Assembly: GCA_005408345.1 (NCBI GenBank)
Contig: SEMN01001323.1
Location: forward strand, 1 to 64,000
Length of the DNA stretch: 64,000 bases
Reading direction: 5' to 3'
Origin: Macquaria australasica
Lineage: Eukaryota > Chordata > Actinopteri > Centrarchiformes > Percichthyidae
A program made the translations under genes and the position numbers. Shown in pieces: positions 21,238-33,079 of this stretch (position 1 is the stretch's first letter; each line of letters starts with the position of its first letter). The notes under the pieces are model-generated. The model was not told the origin of the DNA. It did not search any database and worked only from the letters and a program-made list of their open reading frames with translations.

Positions 21238-24200
21238 TCGTTCCGGCGCCGCTGTGAGTGGCAGCCTGTTGCAGCAGCTCCCGTTCGCGGTTTGAGTTTT
21301 TTTGAGTTTACTAGTTTGCTAGTGAAGTATAGTCGTTCTTTTTTGCTATATATCTGTATGTATTTGCTATGTATTTTTAGTACTTGTTATTTTGCTATTT
21401 TTTGGCATCTTTGGAGTTTTTTGGACGTTTTGTTTGTCGTTTGTGGAGACGGGACTGCTGATGCCCTTAGAGACGGCGTCCATAGTTACCGCCGGCAGCC
21501 ATGGTGACTCCATTGTTTACACCAGGGATCAGCTGTTAGCTCTCCGTCACACAGCGGTGCTACCACCCGGGGAGAGACCTGATGTGCCCCGCGAGCTGAG
21601 GAGGAGGAGACGGGGAAGCCGAGCGGGGGCTCAGCGCCGCGCCAGGAGAAGACGTTATACACCCGTCCTCCCATCGATCATCATGGGGAATGTAAGATCT
21701 ATCACCAACAAGATGGACGAGCTGGCGGCGCTGACCCGGCATCAGAGGGAGTACCGGGAGTGTAGCATCATGCTATTCACGGAGACTTGGCTAACCGCGC
21801 TAACTCCGGATACGGACGTTTCAGTTAATGGCTTCCAACTACTTCGGGCGGACAGGACGATGGAGAGCGGTAAGAGGAAGGGAGGAGGGCTGGCAGTGCT
21901 TGTTAATGACAGATGGTGTAACCCTGGGCACATCACTGTTAAAGAGCAAACCTGCGACAAGAACATTGAACTGCTAGCTGTTAGCATGAGGCCAAACTAT
22001 CTACCGAGGGAATTCTCGCATGCCATCGTGATGGTAGCTTACATCCCCCCCTCTGCTAACGCTGAGGCAGCCTGTGATGTCCTGCTCTCAGCAGTAAGCA
22101 GGCTGCAGACACAACACCCAGATGCCCTCCTCGTCATCTCTGGTGATTTTAATCATGCCCCTCCGTCCTCCTCTCTACCCACATTCACTCAGTATGTTAC
22201 GTGCCATACCAGAGACAACAGAATACTGGACTTATGTTATGCCAACACCAAGGATGCATACATCTCATTGAGTCTCCCCCCCCTGGGCAGATCTGATCAC
22301 AACCTTGTGCATCTCAGGCCTGTCTACAGACCTCTTGTGCGCAGGCTGCCTGCTGTCCCACGCACAGTGAAGAAGTGGTCTAACGGAGCAGAGGATGCTT
22401 TAAAGGACTGTTTTGACACTACTGTATGGGACATTTTTAGTGACGCTCATGGGGAGGATATTGACAACCTCACAGACTGTCTGACAGATTACATAAACTT
22501 CTGTGTGGAAAACACCATCCCCACTAGGACTGTACGTTGTTTCGCCAACAATAAACCCTGGATTACTCCTGATATTAAGGCTCTCCTCAAGGAAAAAAAG
22601 AGAGCTTTTGTATCGGGTAACAAGGAGGAGTTGAAGAGTGTCCAGCGAGAGCTAAGGAGGAGGATCAGGGAGGGGAAAAACAGCTACAGGAGAAAGTTGG
22701 AGAGTCAACTGCAGAAAAATAACACCAGAGGAGTTTGGAAGGGCCTTAAAACCATCTCGGGCCATATGGACTCCAAGCCCCGGCCTGCGGGGGATCAGAA
22801 GTGGGCAGATGACCTGAACGTATTCTTCAACAGATTCGATCAGGCATCTACCCCTCCCCCTGCCCCGTCTCCTCTGCAACCATCATTACCATCTACCCTC
22901 CCTGCCTACAGCCCTCCCCCTCCCTCATCTCACCACTCATCACTCCCCACAGCCCTCAGCTTACAGCCACTTAATACACCCACACCACAGCCTGGGCTGG
23001 GCCCATCTCCCCATTTCACACCCGCAAACACCCCCCATTCAGCCCTCATGCCCCCTACAAGCTCAACCGGGCTGTTCCTCACAACATCCCAGGTGAGAAA
23101 CGAACTGAGGAAGATAAGGGTGGGGAAGGCGGCGGGCCCAGACGGCATCAGCTCCAGACTTCTGAAGTCCTGTGCGGACCAGCTGTGTGGGATTGTTGAG
23201 CACCTGTTCAACCTGAGTCTGAAGCTGGGGAGGGTGCCAAAACTGTGGAAAACATCGTGTCTGGTTCCTGTGCCGAAGACCCCACACCCCAAGGACCTCA
23301 ATGGCTATAGGCCAGTGGCATTGACCTCTCACCTGATGAAGACCCTGGAGAAACTGGTCCTTGTTCACCTGCGTCCGCTGGTGAGCCCATGTATGGACCC
23401 TCTGCAGTTTGCCTACCAACCCCGCATTGGGGTGGATGACGCTGTCATTTACCTACTTCACACATCCCTCTCTCACCTAGAAAAGGCTGGAAACACTGTG
23501 AGGATCATGTTTTTGATTTCTCCAGTGCTTTTAACACCATCCAGCCCAGGATTCTGGGGGACAAGTTGGAGCACGCTGGGGTGGACCATCACCTGGCAGC
23601 ATGGATCCTGGACTACCTCACAAACCGACCACAGTATGTGAGGTTACAGGACTGTGTGTCTGACACACTTCTCTGCAGCACAGGGGCTCCACAGGGAACC
23701 GTTCTGGCGCCTTTCCTGTTCACCTTCTACACAGCGGACTTCACCCATAACACTTCGAACTGTCACCTGCAGAAGTTCTCTGACGACTCTGCCATCGTCG
23801 GCCTCATCACCAACGGGGATGATGGGGAGTACAGAGAACTGACCCAGGGCTTTGTGGGTTGGTGTCAGCAGAACCGCCTCCAGATCAACGCGAGTAAAAC
23901 CAAAGAGCTGGTGGTGGACTTCGGCAGGCGCAAACTCCCTCCACCTACACCAGTGAACATCCAGGGAACGGACATTGAGATTGTGAGATCGTACAAGTAT
24001 CTGGGTGTTCACTTGAACAGCAAACTGGACTGGTCAGACAATACGGACGCTCTGTTTAAAAAGGGCCAGAGCCGTCTCTTTTTGCTCAGGAGACTAAGAT
24101 CTTTTGGAGTGCAGGGTGCGCTCCTGAGGACTTTCTATGACTCTGTGGTGGCATCAGCTGTCTTGTATGGGGTGACCTGTTGGGCCAGTGGCATCTCTTC

Positions 24201-24826
24201 CAGGGATAGGAAGAGACTGGACAGACTGATTAAGAAGGCCAGCTCTGTCCTTGGATGCCCTCTGGACTCAGTGGAGGTGGTGGGAGGCAGGAGAATGGTG
24301 GCCAAGCTATCATCACTACTGGAGAACACTTCCCACCCCCTACATGTCACTCTTTCAGCACTGGGCAGCTCCTTCAGCGACCGGCTGCTCCACCCGCGGT
24401 GTCTGAAGGAGAGGTACCGTAGGTCCTTTCTGCCTGCTGCTGTCAGACTCTATAATCAGTACAACTCCCGGTAATCTACACTTGACTGTCAGTGTGCAGA
24501 CTATTCACTACTATACTTCATCTACTGCTGTGCATTATCTTCATACATATATTGTATTCATGATGTTATCTACTTCATATGTTGCTGTGAAATATTTTTC
24601 ATATACATGTATATTATATATGTGCAATATTTTTATCTTATCTATTTGTTCATACTTACAACTGCACTCAGTCACTCTATTATTTATTTCTGTCTATACT
24701 GTGTATAGGACAATTTTTCTATTTATTTTTATTGTATTCTATATATGACACTTTTGCTGGCTGCTGCAACGCAAAATTTCCCCGCTGTGGGACAATAAAG
24801 GCTTATCTTATCTTATCTTATCTTAA
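21238..24826 (+). mobile_element. Full-length Rex1/Babar-like retrotransposon (copy A)
   Basis: The 5' end cgttccggcgccgc...gagtggcagcctgtt corresponds to the 5' end of the minus-strand copy at 39780, so both are probably full length. One long ORF with apurinic-type endonuclease and reverse transcriptase occupies 21392-24474, broken once. The 3' UTR closes with aaaatttccccgctgtggga, caataaagg and TTATC repeats to 24826. DNA on both sides is L2, so the element landed inside L2 copy A. A T-rich run (21206-21238) precedes it and no duplication can be read confidently. Confidence 0.85.
21392..24474 (+). pseudogene. Rex1 endonuclease-reverse transcriptase, one frameshift
   Basis: Frame 1 (21392-23641) begins with a hydrophobic leader and an Arg-rich stretch (PRELRRRRRGSRAG). 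The AP-endonuclease-like domain starts at MGNVRS (residue ~98): FTETWL, GGGLAVLVND, YIPPSAN, VISGDFNHA (~250) and GRSDHNLVH (~301), with catalytic residues present. Then come a basic linker, a Pro-rich spacer, and RT blocks KAAGPDGISSRLL, LVPVPKTPHPKDLNGYRPV and DPLQFAYQPRIGVDDAV. The frame is lost at 23510-23514, where five T replace the six found in copy B, exactly within motif A (FFDFSSAFNT). Frame 2 (23566-24474) carries STGAPQGTVLAPFLF, KFSDDSAIVGLI (motif C FSDD), YKYLGVHLNSKLDW, SRLFLLRRLRSF, and ends RRSFLPAAVRLYNQ. Total is about 1020 codons if read through. The sequences FSSAFNT and SRLFLLRR match what I recall of Rex1. Confidence 0.85.
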
Positions 24827-25321
24827 ACCAAAAGCCACTCTCTTGCCTCCAACTAGAATGCAGCAGCTCAGCTTCTTACTGGTTTTAACAGACGACATCA
24901 CATCACCCCAATCCTGGCTTCTCTCCATTGGCTCCCTGTTCAATTTAGAATTGATTTTAAGATTTTACTGATCACTTTTAAAGCACGTCTGGGTCTGGCC
25001 CCTAGCTATATAGCAGAAATGTTGACCCCATATGAGCCAGTTCGCAGCCTTAGATCCTCGGGTGGGGCCCTTCTGGCCGTTCCAAAGTCAACGCTTAAAT
25101 CTTAAGGCTTGCAAAATCAGTAACTTCTTTTAAATCACTTCTTAAAACCCATTTTTATAGACATGCCTTTATGTGATGTTTAATCATTTTATTTTTATTG
25201 TTTTTATTCTTTATTTGTATTCATCTATCATTCAATTTTGCCTTACTTTTTGGATTTCTGTTGTTATTTTCTGAGTATCCTGCTTTTGCTTTGTCTGTGA
25301 AAGCACTTTGTAAACTCTTTA

Positions 25322-25381
25322 GTTATTATCATTATTATCAATATTATTATTATTATTATTGTTATTATTATTGTTATTATC
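25322..25381. repeat. TTA/TTG microsatellite (L2 3' tail)
   Basis: Imperfect ATT/GTT trinucleotide run immediately after the gcactttgtaaactc motif of the L2 3' UTR. It is most simply the expanded tail of L2 copy A. Confidence 0.75.
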
Positions 25382-25584
25382 TTCTCACAGGGCTTTCTCA
25401 GGGTTTTCAGGTTGGGGTCCTCACTTCCCTACCAATGTGGCAAAATCTTCAGTATGAAGTTAAAGAGCCAGAAACGGTTTCCCAGTTTATAAAGAGAGAT
25501 GTAAACAAAGGATATGTTTCCGCCCCATTTCAGTGATCTCCATTTTCAATGTTTCGCACAAGCCCCATAGCTGTAGCTGTCACA

Positions 25585-27292
25585 AAGCCACCGTAATGAT
25601 AAACCTCGCATCCTGGTTAGTTATTGAAAGCAATTGTTTTTGCTCCTCCAGCATGGCTAACAAATGCTGACCACAACAATTCCTGTGTTCCATTTGATTT
25701 ACACACAGTATGTGTCCACACACACAGTTTAAAACACATCATACTTACAAGCTACATGTCCCTATTATTCATTACCTACCCATGAGAAAAGTAAAGTGAT
25801 TTTTAAACTCTGACTTAGTAATAAGGGATGTAAATTTAGGCTAATTTGTCTTTTTTGTTTTGTTGCACATGTAGAGGATGACGCCAAGAAGAAATGGAGG
25901 AACTTCAGAGACAAATTTAGGAATGAGCACGTCGCTGAAAGGGAGAGGCGAAGTGGTTCGGCAGCACAGCCGAAAAGGACCTGGAAGTTCATGCCGCTGC
26001 TCCATTTCCTGGAGCCCTGCGTCCAGGGGAGGCCGACATGCTCCAGCATGGGAGATGATGCATGTTCGGATATGGACAGTCCCTCCTGCAGCTGAAGTTC
26101 CTACCCCCAGCCCAGCCACCAGCCTTGCGATGCACCCAATGGCATGTGAGGACAACTGGTTCACACGTGCCTTTTGAGTGCCCCAGCACACCTGCACGTG
26201 GTCCTTCACGGCCCCTGCAGAGCCCCTGCCCTGCAACACCAGAGCCCCTGCATGGGAGCCGACCTTCTCTTCCCAAGAGAGGACATTCAGAGCTTTCTGA
26301 TTTTGAGGCTTAGGTGATGAACTCACTTTCTGGTCGTCACCAAGATGAGGATGACTACTTTGGTTGCAGCCTGGTGGAAATTCCGAGGAGACTTTCCCTG
26401 GCGAAGAAGCGACTGCTGCGGTGCCGGATTGAGCGCCTGGTGAATGAGGTCGAGTTTAGGGACAGACTGTGAAATGTTAGATTTGTACATTTATTTGCAC
26501 ATGGTGGTGGGTTTATATTTAAGTTAATTTTTTTGCACAAGTTGGTGGGTTTGTCTTTTCTTTTGCAATATTTGAGTGCAATATACTTCAGTGCAATAAA
26601 AACTTTGAATGTATACTAGTGTCACATTTCTTATCATTTCTTACCCATTGGTTAGTATGTACTCAATGATGATTTAAGTAGATGTTCATAACTTTTATTA
26701 CACTCACTGAGCACTTAATTAGAAATGTGTATCTATTCCTACCAATAATGTTGACCATAGAGTTGTCTGACCTCTATGGTCAACAGTATTGATAATCCTA
26801 TTACATATTTTAAGTTGCCACAGGTCTAGGAGAAGAAATAGAACCACCAATTATCCTGAAATAACAGATGATTTCTCCACAAAGCATCATATATCCAAAA
26901 TTCCTTCAAGGAAACTGAGGAGGAATGAGGAAACTTCACTAGATGTAAAGAAGGTGCAAAATAGCGCCACTAGTTGCACCAGGGTTGGAAATTAACTTTT
27001 TAAAATGTGAACATCTACAAGCCACTGACAGACAAATGTTTGCAACACATTTATAAAAAGACAAGAAGTACTACTATAATACTTATAATTATTAATATAA
27101 TGCCCTTCAAGTGTCTCTTATATGTTGCTTGGTCCCTCAAACAACATCATGCTGCCAGGAGACTGCACCAGCAGGGAAGGAGAAATACTCTGAAAAGTTG
27201 TTGCGTATGGAGAAAGCCTCTCTGGAAGAGTTATTGCTCCCAAGCCGCTGGACAGGCAACAATCCCTCACCAGCTGCATCTTCGCTGATGGA
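25585..27292 (+). mobile_element. PIF/Harbinger remnant H1
   Basis: Collinear with H3 at the right end of the window: caccgtaatgataaacctcg (compare 61682), the MADF exon, the BESS region, the shared non-coding block gttgtctgacctctatggtc, and the transposase-tail block with ttgctcccaagccgctgg. Homology stops at about 27292, where an L1/Tx1-like RT begins. So the transposase gene is gone and only the MADF/BESS half plus the intergenic part remain. No termini are identified. Confidence 0.75.
25875..26472 (+). pseudogene. MADF/BESS protein remnant (Harbinger partner gene)
   Basis: After an acceptor-like tgcacatgtag the frame reads EDDAKKKWRNFRDKFRNEH then RSGSAAQPKRTWKFMPLLHF, the second half of a MADF (Myb/SANT-like) domain. 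A stop follows DSPSCS. After a broken region, 26345-26472 encodes HQDEDDYFGCSL and AKKRLLRCRIERLVNEVEF, a BESS-type motif. In Harbinger elements this second protein binds DNA and brings the transposase to the nucleus and the ends. That role is family knowledge. The copy is not functional. Confidence 0.7.
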
Positions 27293-27299
27293 AAATCTG

Positions 27300-28200
27300 C
27301 AAGTTTATTCAGTATGCAGACGATGTTAACGTGGCTGTGAGAACTCCTGGTGACATTGACCGTGCTCTCGTTCACCTTCGCACCTATGAGCTGGCCTCCG
27401 GTGCGAGGGTGATCAAGAAAGTAAGTCAGAGGTCATGTTTTTTTTGGTGAGATTCCCAGCAGCATTAATGTGTGGGGTTTTAGAAAAGTACAGACTAGTA
27501 AAATACTAGGTGTAGGTAAAAATGAGTCTGAAGCAGATGACCTGACATGGAAAGAACTAATGAGTAAAGTAAAAATGCTCACTCGCTCCTTTTTGATCAT
27601 GTTTTTGCATTTTCAGAATATCGCTATAAAGCATGGGATAGGAGAAGAGAAGTAACATAAGATGGATAAATCCCTCAAACGTTTTTTCTTTTGTCATGTT
27701 TGGATGAGGGATGGGTTATGTAAATGACTAGACACAAAAATTAAATATTCATTCATTCGCTCTCAAAGCTAAACCATGCACTGAGCACCTGTGCATTGCC
27801 TCCTTGGTATAATCATGGTACCAACTCCTTTTGAAAAAAGTTACTAAAAGACCGGCTTCAGAAGTTTGTTGTTTTTTAAAGTATAACATTTCACAAATCT
27901 TGCGCAACATTGACATACCAAACTCCCCTCCACAGCTGTTAAATACAGATTTTAAGATCAGGCACAGGCAAATCTTCTCCTTTTTGGGAGCGCATTAAAG
28001 TGCTATTGACTGAAGTGTGGTATGGACAACTTATCAGAAACACAACGGGATTGGACATTTTTATTTGGCTTGCATAACAAGTCAAAGGACAACTTTATCA
28101 TCATCGGCATCGTGCTGCTCAACATTGCCAGACATGCTGTTTTCATTCGGAGGAACTATGCTCTCTCTATGAGCAGAAAACTTTGAACATTTGGACTATC
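27300..28200 (+). pseudogene. L1/Tx1-like LINE fragment
   Basis: Starts abruptly with FIQYADDVNVAVRTPGDI, DRALVHLRTYELASGARV (motif C YADD plus the following helix). It continues with KILGVGKNESEADDLTWKEL and ends with WTFLFGLHNKSKDN, a block typical of L1/Tx1-clade C-termini, then ARHAVFIRRNYALS. Several frameshifts occur. The motif A/B half of the palm is missing, so it is 5'-truncated at its junction with Harbinger H1 (27292). Confidence 0.6.
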
Positions 28201-29229
28201 TTTGTGAACTTGTGAACATCATTATGTAGCATCAGTGATGATGGCACTTTTATTTTATTGACAATGTGTATTATTTGAATTGACTATGCTTTTTTGATTG
28301 AGCTCACTAAATACAGAATTGAGATGATGGTTTTTCTTTTGGATTCTGTTTAGTGTTTTTTCTCCTTTTTTTGGTTTCTCAGTTTGTTTATCTTGTACAT
28401 TGAGTTTTTTTAAAGTCAGAAATCGTTATACGTTTTGTTACTTTGGTTTTTGTCTTTGCCTTGGCTCTTTTGTTTTGGGTTTTTTTTTTAGATACTTTAC
28501 AGTTAAGGATGGTTTCCAGTTTGTCTTATTTAGTTAGTTTTTAATCTTTAGTTTATGTTCTATTTATATTTTGAATTTTGGTTGTGATAGCTTTAGTCTC
28601 TTGTTTGTTTACTTTTTGACTTTTTCAGTTACAGTTATATTTCTTTGGGCTTTGGCCCTAGTTATTTTTATTTTGCATTATTATTTAATTCTAGCCATTC
28701 TTTGTTCTCTTTTGTTCTTGTGGGTGGTTTCTCTGGTCAGTTTGTTTCATTTATTTATTCTAGTATTTCTACTTTGGTTTAGATTTTTATTTTAGGTGCT
28801 TTTTGTATTTACAATATGGTTTATAAGTTATAAATTGCTATTTTTGATAATAAAACTTTTTTTTTTTAAAAAGGAGAGAAGGTTACTATGATACTGATTC
28901 TGTTTGCTAAATGGTATTCACTATAATCTTAGAGAAACACATGGAGGTCACAGAGGAGACATCCTGAGAGCTGGGAGTATCATGTGAAGGTTAACGAATC
29001 AGCCGTTAATGATTAGAGGATTAAGTTGCACAGGCCCCTCTGCATATTCATGACTCTATTGACTCACAGGTCTGGTGTGAAGGATTGATTTAATGTAAAG
29101 GGTTTCATTTCCCTTTTAGGGTTCATATTGTTAGTGATGCACAAAGACATCAAGGTCTTTCTACTCCATGTTTGACCTACAGGAAGAATCGCATTGTGAC
29201 AGTGTTCTCTTGGTTCCTTTAACTTGATC
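28201..29229. other. T-rich unassigned stretch
   Basis: 28240-28870 is strongly T-rich on the plus strand, with runs of T/G. The apparent hydrophobic ORF at 28571-28795 is a product of that composition. It may include the 3' UTR of the preceding LINE. Nothing else is recognised. Confidence 0.45.
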
Positions 29230-29945
29230 AGAGAAGGATTTAAAAGCAGGTGACATCTTATTGTTTCAAGTTGCTTGCTGTTGCTCGCATAAGGCAGAAC
29301 ATCAGACAGGCTGACATCACACACCGTCTTTGTTTCAAGCACAGTTTCGAGCTTTTGAAGCGTGATGGTATCCACCCAAACCATAATGGCTCTTGTCTTC
29401 TATCCTGGAACATTGAACTGGCCCTGCTCTCATGCAAAGGCTCATCATATTGCTGTATATTTCATTGGACCCAAGTGATGACCAAACCCTTTGCCATTTA
29501 ACAACAAGTCTGGCTGCAGTAAACAAGTGGATGCAGACCAACTTTCTTAAATTAAATGGCAAGAAAACTGAAATTCTATTAGTTGGTCCACAAAGAAAGA
29601 GAGAGCTAGTTCTCGCCAAACTTAGCAGTTTTGCCCCACAGGTTAAATCAGAAGTCATGAGCCTGGGCAGTCTATCCTAGACTCAGACATTCATTTTAAA
29701 TCCCACATAAAGAAGGTGACCAAGGCAGCTTTCTTTCATTTAAAAATTGCAAAGGTACGGCCATTCCTATCCCAATAAGATGCCGAAAAACGTGTTCATG
29801 CATTTATTTTGAGTAGATTAGACTACTGTAATGCTGTCCTCACAGGTCTTCCAAAACAATCCACTGATAAACTACAATTAATTCAGAACAGTGAAAGGTT
29901 CTATATAATAAAGTTTATTCTTATTATTATTAATATTATTATTAT
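29230..29945 (+). mobile_element. Internally deleted L2 (copy D)
   Basis: 29330-29440 reads KRDGIHPNHNGSCLLSWNIE, the D-x-x-H-P block that ends the SGNH-esterase ORF1 of L2. It jumps directly to the RT post-palm region (DDQTLCHLTTSLAAVNKWMQ, FLKLNGKKTEILLVGP, SRLDYCNAVLTGLPKQSTDK, LQLIQNSE). At 29900 it jumps again to the 3' terminal motif ggttctatataataaagttt and a TTATTA tail. The endonuclease and most RT blocks are missing, so at least two internal deletions have occurred. Confidence 0.6.
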
Positions 29946-31144
29946 GCGTTGCTGTACCAGAAAGCCTGTTTTAGGCCACACTGGTGTCACTGTGGCACGG
30001 TTATACCATAACGATGTCCAAAGCACCTTGGCACAGAGGGGCTGTAGGGAGAGTGCGGGGGTGAGAGGTTAGCAGCACCCAACACCAGCACCAGCTGGAC
30101 AGTCAGAGCACAGCGGCAGAGTGGAGTCTGACGCCAGCAGAGCTTGCTAAAAGGCTTGTCTTCATTACTCTCTGTGTCTGGTTTTACTTGTGTTCCATAT
30201 CAAAAATTTTCTAAAGATTTCAGTTCTCAGAGGCAACATTAAACAGCCTTAACCCCACTCAGTTTTTGTTTCCTATTTGGGAGACTGTTAGTTATCTGCT
30301 AAACTAAGCAGGGTCTTGTTTCCCAAAAGCTTCTTATGGCTCAGATGATGGTAAAAATCCATCTTATGGGTCTTCTTAAGCTTAAGAGGTGTTTCCCAAA
30401 AGCATCGTAACTTAAGACACACATAGCAGATTAATGAGGGAGTCCTGCCCGCTGTAGGAGGCTGAAAGCATCTTAAGAAGCTCCAGAACCTGCAGGAGGA
30501 ACCTCAAACTACATCTTTCTTTAACTTTGATCATGAACACTGATGTTCTGTGTTAGATGACGTTTGATGTAAAACTATTACAAAAATAAGAATTAAATTA
30601 ACACACACAAATGAATTAAACATTTGATCAGCCAGTTTGTGTCGTCATCGTCTTCCTCTCCGTCTTCTCGTTTAATATCTTCATCTCTTCTGGCTGAAAC
30701 TTTCCTGATGAAATATTCTCAGGTTCCAAATCTTCTTTTTATTTATAGTGTGTATGTTGTTTATATAATGAGCCACATGCTTACATACGGCCGGTCTGAC
30801 ACAGAGATGACAGAATGACATTCACAATAGATTTCGTTTCGTTTCTTTCTTTACATATAAAACTTTTTTTAAAAGATACAATATATAATTTGCAAGGGGA
30901 TGTGAAGAAATGCCTAAAAACCCTCCAGGGGTTTGAAAAGTGGCATTTTCCAGGTAGCATATTACAAGAAGTAATTACAGCAATGAAGTATACACAATTT
31001 TTCAATAATTTTAGACAGTAAAGAAAGACATCTAGTTTAGTATAGTACTAAGGAGACAAGAGCTACGTGTGGAATAAGTATAAAATTGATAATTGTATGC
31101 AAATATGTCATATTAAAAAGGGGACAGGGTTCAATTTAAGGAAC
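29946..31144. other. Unassigned stretch with a tttcccaaaagc repeat
   Basis: Two related blocks lie at 30318-30350 (gtttcccaaaagcttcttat) and 30391-30415 (gtttcccaaaagcatcgtaa), set in TTAAG-rich sequence to about 30480. This resembles a common fish miniature element that I cannot name with confidence. The remainder is AT-rich with no gene. Confidence 0.4.
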
Positions 31145-31470
31145 TATGAACAATTCAATTCAATTCAGTTTTATTTATATAGCACCATATCATAACAAAG
31201 TTATCTCAGGGCACTTTTTCATATAGAGCAGGTCTAGACCGACTCTTTATATTTACAGAGACCCAACAATTCCCACCATGAGCAAGCACTAGGCGACAGT
31301 GGCAAGGAAAAACTCCCTTTTAACAGGTAGAAACATTGAGCAGAACCAGGCTTTGGGTGGGTGGTCATCTGCCTCGACCGGTTGGGTTGACGGGGGAGGG
31401 GGGGAGCGGGAGAGGGAGAGCAGGAGGAAAGAGAACATACAGCAGCACAGTTCCACATAGAGATGTAATG
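31145..31470 (-). repeat. L2-tail retroposon, copy 2
   Basis: Near identical to 17561-17865 but extends slightly further at its 5' side (gttccacatagagatg). It ends on the left in the caattcaattcaattcagtt tail with ttatttatatagcacc. It lies directly downstream, in element sense, of the L2 RT at 31530-32410, separated by an ATT/GTT-rich patch, so here it may be the natural 3' UTR of that L2. Confidence 0.7.
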
Positions 31471-31529
31471 TAATAATTGTGGTGATGGTATTGATGTTAA
31501 TATTAATAGAAATAATACTAATAGCAATA

Positions 31530-32410
31530 TTATAATAGTAATACTAATAATAAGAGCAATAACAGTAATAGCAGCAGTGGGTGTAGATCTTTGAAGTTGA
31601 GGAGAAGGATTTTAAATTCTATTCTGGATTTTACAGGGAGCCAGTGTAGAGAAGCTAATATTGGAGAAATATGATCTCTTTTTCTGGTTCTTGTCAGTAA
31701 ACGTGCCGCAGCATTCTGGATCAGCTGGAGAGTCTTAAGGGACTTATTGGGGCAGCCTGATAATAGAGAGTTGCAATAATCCAGCCTAGATGTAACAAAT
31801 GCATGGACTAGTTTTTCTGCATCTTTTTGAGACAGGATGTGTCTGATTTTTGCAATGTTACGTAAATGAAAAAAGGCAGTTCTTGAAGTTTGTTTTATGT
31901 GGGAGTTAAAGGACATATCCTGATCAAAGATAACTCCAAGATTCCTTACGGTTTCGCTGGAGGCCAGGGCAATGCCATCTAGAGAAACTATATCTTTAGA
32001 TAATGTGTTTCGAAGGTGTTCGGGGCCAAGTACAATAACTTCGGTTTTGTCTGAGTTTAACATCAGAAAATTGCAGGTCATCCAGGTTTTATGTCCTTAA
32101 GGCATGCTTGAAGTTTAGCTAATTGATTGGTTTCATCTGGCTTGATCGATAAATATAATTGGGTATCATCTGCATAACAATGAAAATTTATGGAGTGCTT
32201 CCTAATAATATTGCCTAAAGGAAACATATACAAGGTAAATAGAATTGGTCCAAGCACAGAACCTTGTGGAACTCCGTGACTAACTTTGGCGTGCATAGAG
32301 GATTCATCATTAACATGTACAAACTGATATGGATCTGATAAATAGGATTTAAACCAGCTTAGTGCAGTACCTTTAATGCCAATTAAATGTTCTAGTCTCT
32401 GTAATAGAAT
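31530..32410 (-). pseudogene. L2 reverse transcriptase C-terminal half (copy B)
   Basis: The first frame (32416 down to 32078) holds ILLQRLEHLIGIKGTALSWF, SHGVPQGSVLGPILFTLYM (motif B) and CYADDTQLYLSI (motif C). After one frameshift near 32085 the second frame (32081 down to 31530) holds FLMLNSDKTEVIVLGP, NLGVIFDQDMSFNSHIKQ, TSRLDYCNSLLSGCPNKSLK, QLIQNAAARLLTRTRKRDHI and SPILASLHWLPVKSRIEF. It is well preserved for an L2 but 5'-truncated: an LTR-like sequence begins at 32411, just before motif B, and removes motif A and the endonuclease. Confidence 0.8.
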
Positions 32411-32590
32411 TGTCATGATCCCAAGGACTCTTGTGTGGACTGTGTGTGTTGTTGCTCTTATTTCCTGTTTTATTTTGCAATCACGGTTCTTGTTTTCTTG
32501 TGTGCTTTTTACTTTCCTGTCTTTGTTCTTTTCCCACCAGTTTTGATTGTTTTCACCTGTGCCTCATTACTCACCTGTTGTATGACGTAT
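32411..32590 (+). mobile_element. Partial LTR related to the 46 kb element
   Basis: Begins tgtcatgatcccaagg and shares ttgttgctcttatttcctgt, ttttattttgcaatc and ttttgattgttttcacctgt with the LTR at 45918, at a clear but divergent level. It breaks off after ctcattactcacctgt. No right terminus is seen. It abuts and truncates the L2 at 31530-32410. Confidence 0.5.
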
Positions 32591-32889
32591 GAATAGGTGG
32601 GCCTTGAAGTAGAAAAGGATGAGAACCCCTGCATTATAGGATACAAACTGCTGTCTATCTTTAAGGTAACCAGAGCAATGCATTGTTTCTTACTCCAAGA
32701 CATGAAAGCTTCTGAAGAAGAGTATGGTGACTGACTGGGTCAGATGCCTTAGATAAGTCTAAAAATAATACCTAGTGTTTTCCTTTCTATCTGTAGCTTT
32801 GTATATTTAATTAATTAAATGTGTCAGCACTATACAGTATATGTTGAATGTCTTTCTAAATCCATACTGATGTGTATATTGTACTTTAC

Positions 32890-33079
32890 GCACTGCAGGT
32901 GTAGACCGTACTCTGTATTTACAGAGACCCAACAATTCCCACCATGAGCAGCACTAGGAGGCAGTGGCAAGGAAAAACTCCCTTTTAACAGGCAGAAACC
33001 TCAAGCAGAACCAGAACCAGGCCCTGGGTGGGTGGTCATCTGCCTCAACCGGTTGGGTTGAGAGAGCGAGAGAGACAGC

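Larger units (their letters stand above)
19860..25381 (+). mobile_element. Degenerate L2 LINE (copy A) hosting a nested Rex1
   Basis: Plus-strand blocks in many frames match L2: a pre-RT linker (ELVTCQTVLDSVAPYKDRK, QPWLNESIQELKRL) at 19870-20010 and TVDHAI-like sequence near 20570. A frameshifted motif B/C region covers 20700-20850, including a QTTHRYLSLEPGDP read of the D-D-T-Q-L-Y block, followed by HFGVLVDSDLSFAPQIKK near 21030 and a DLEKVIH-like piece at 21145. After Rex1 (21238-24826) the L2 resumes at 24827 with NAAAQLLTGF-, ITPILASLHWLPVQF- and EMLTPYEPVRSLRS-like sequence, and ends with a gcactttgtaaac motif and a TTA microsatellite tail at 25322-25381. The copy is old and dead. Confidence 0.75.

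Noticed and set aside
25198..25536. ORF with hydrophobic start and poly-Tyr
   Set aside because: It covers the L2 3' UTR and its TTA tail.
28571..28795. Hydrophobic ORF that looks like a multi-pass membrane protein
   Set aside because: It arises from T-rich DNA, with no conserved motif and no gene context.
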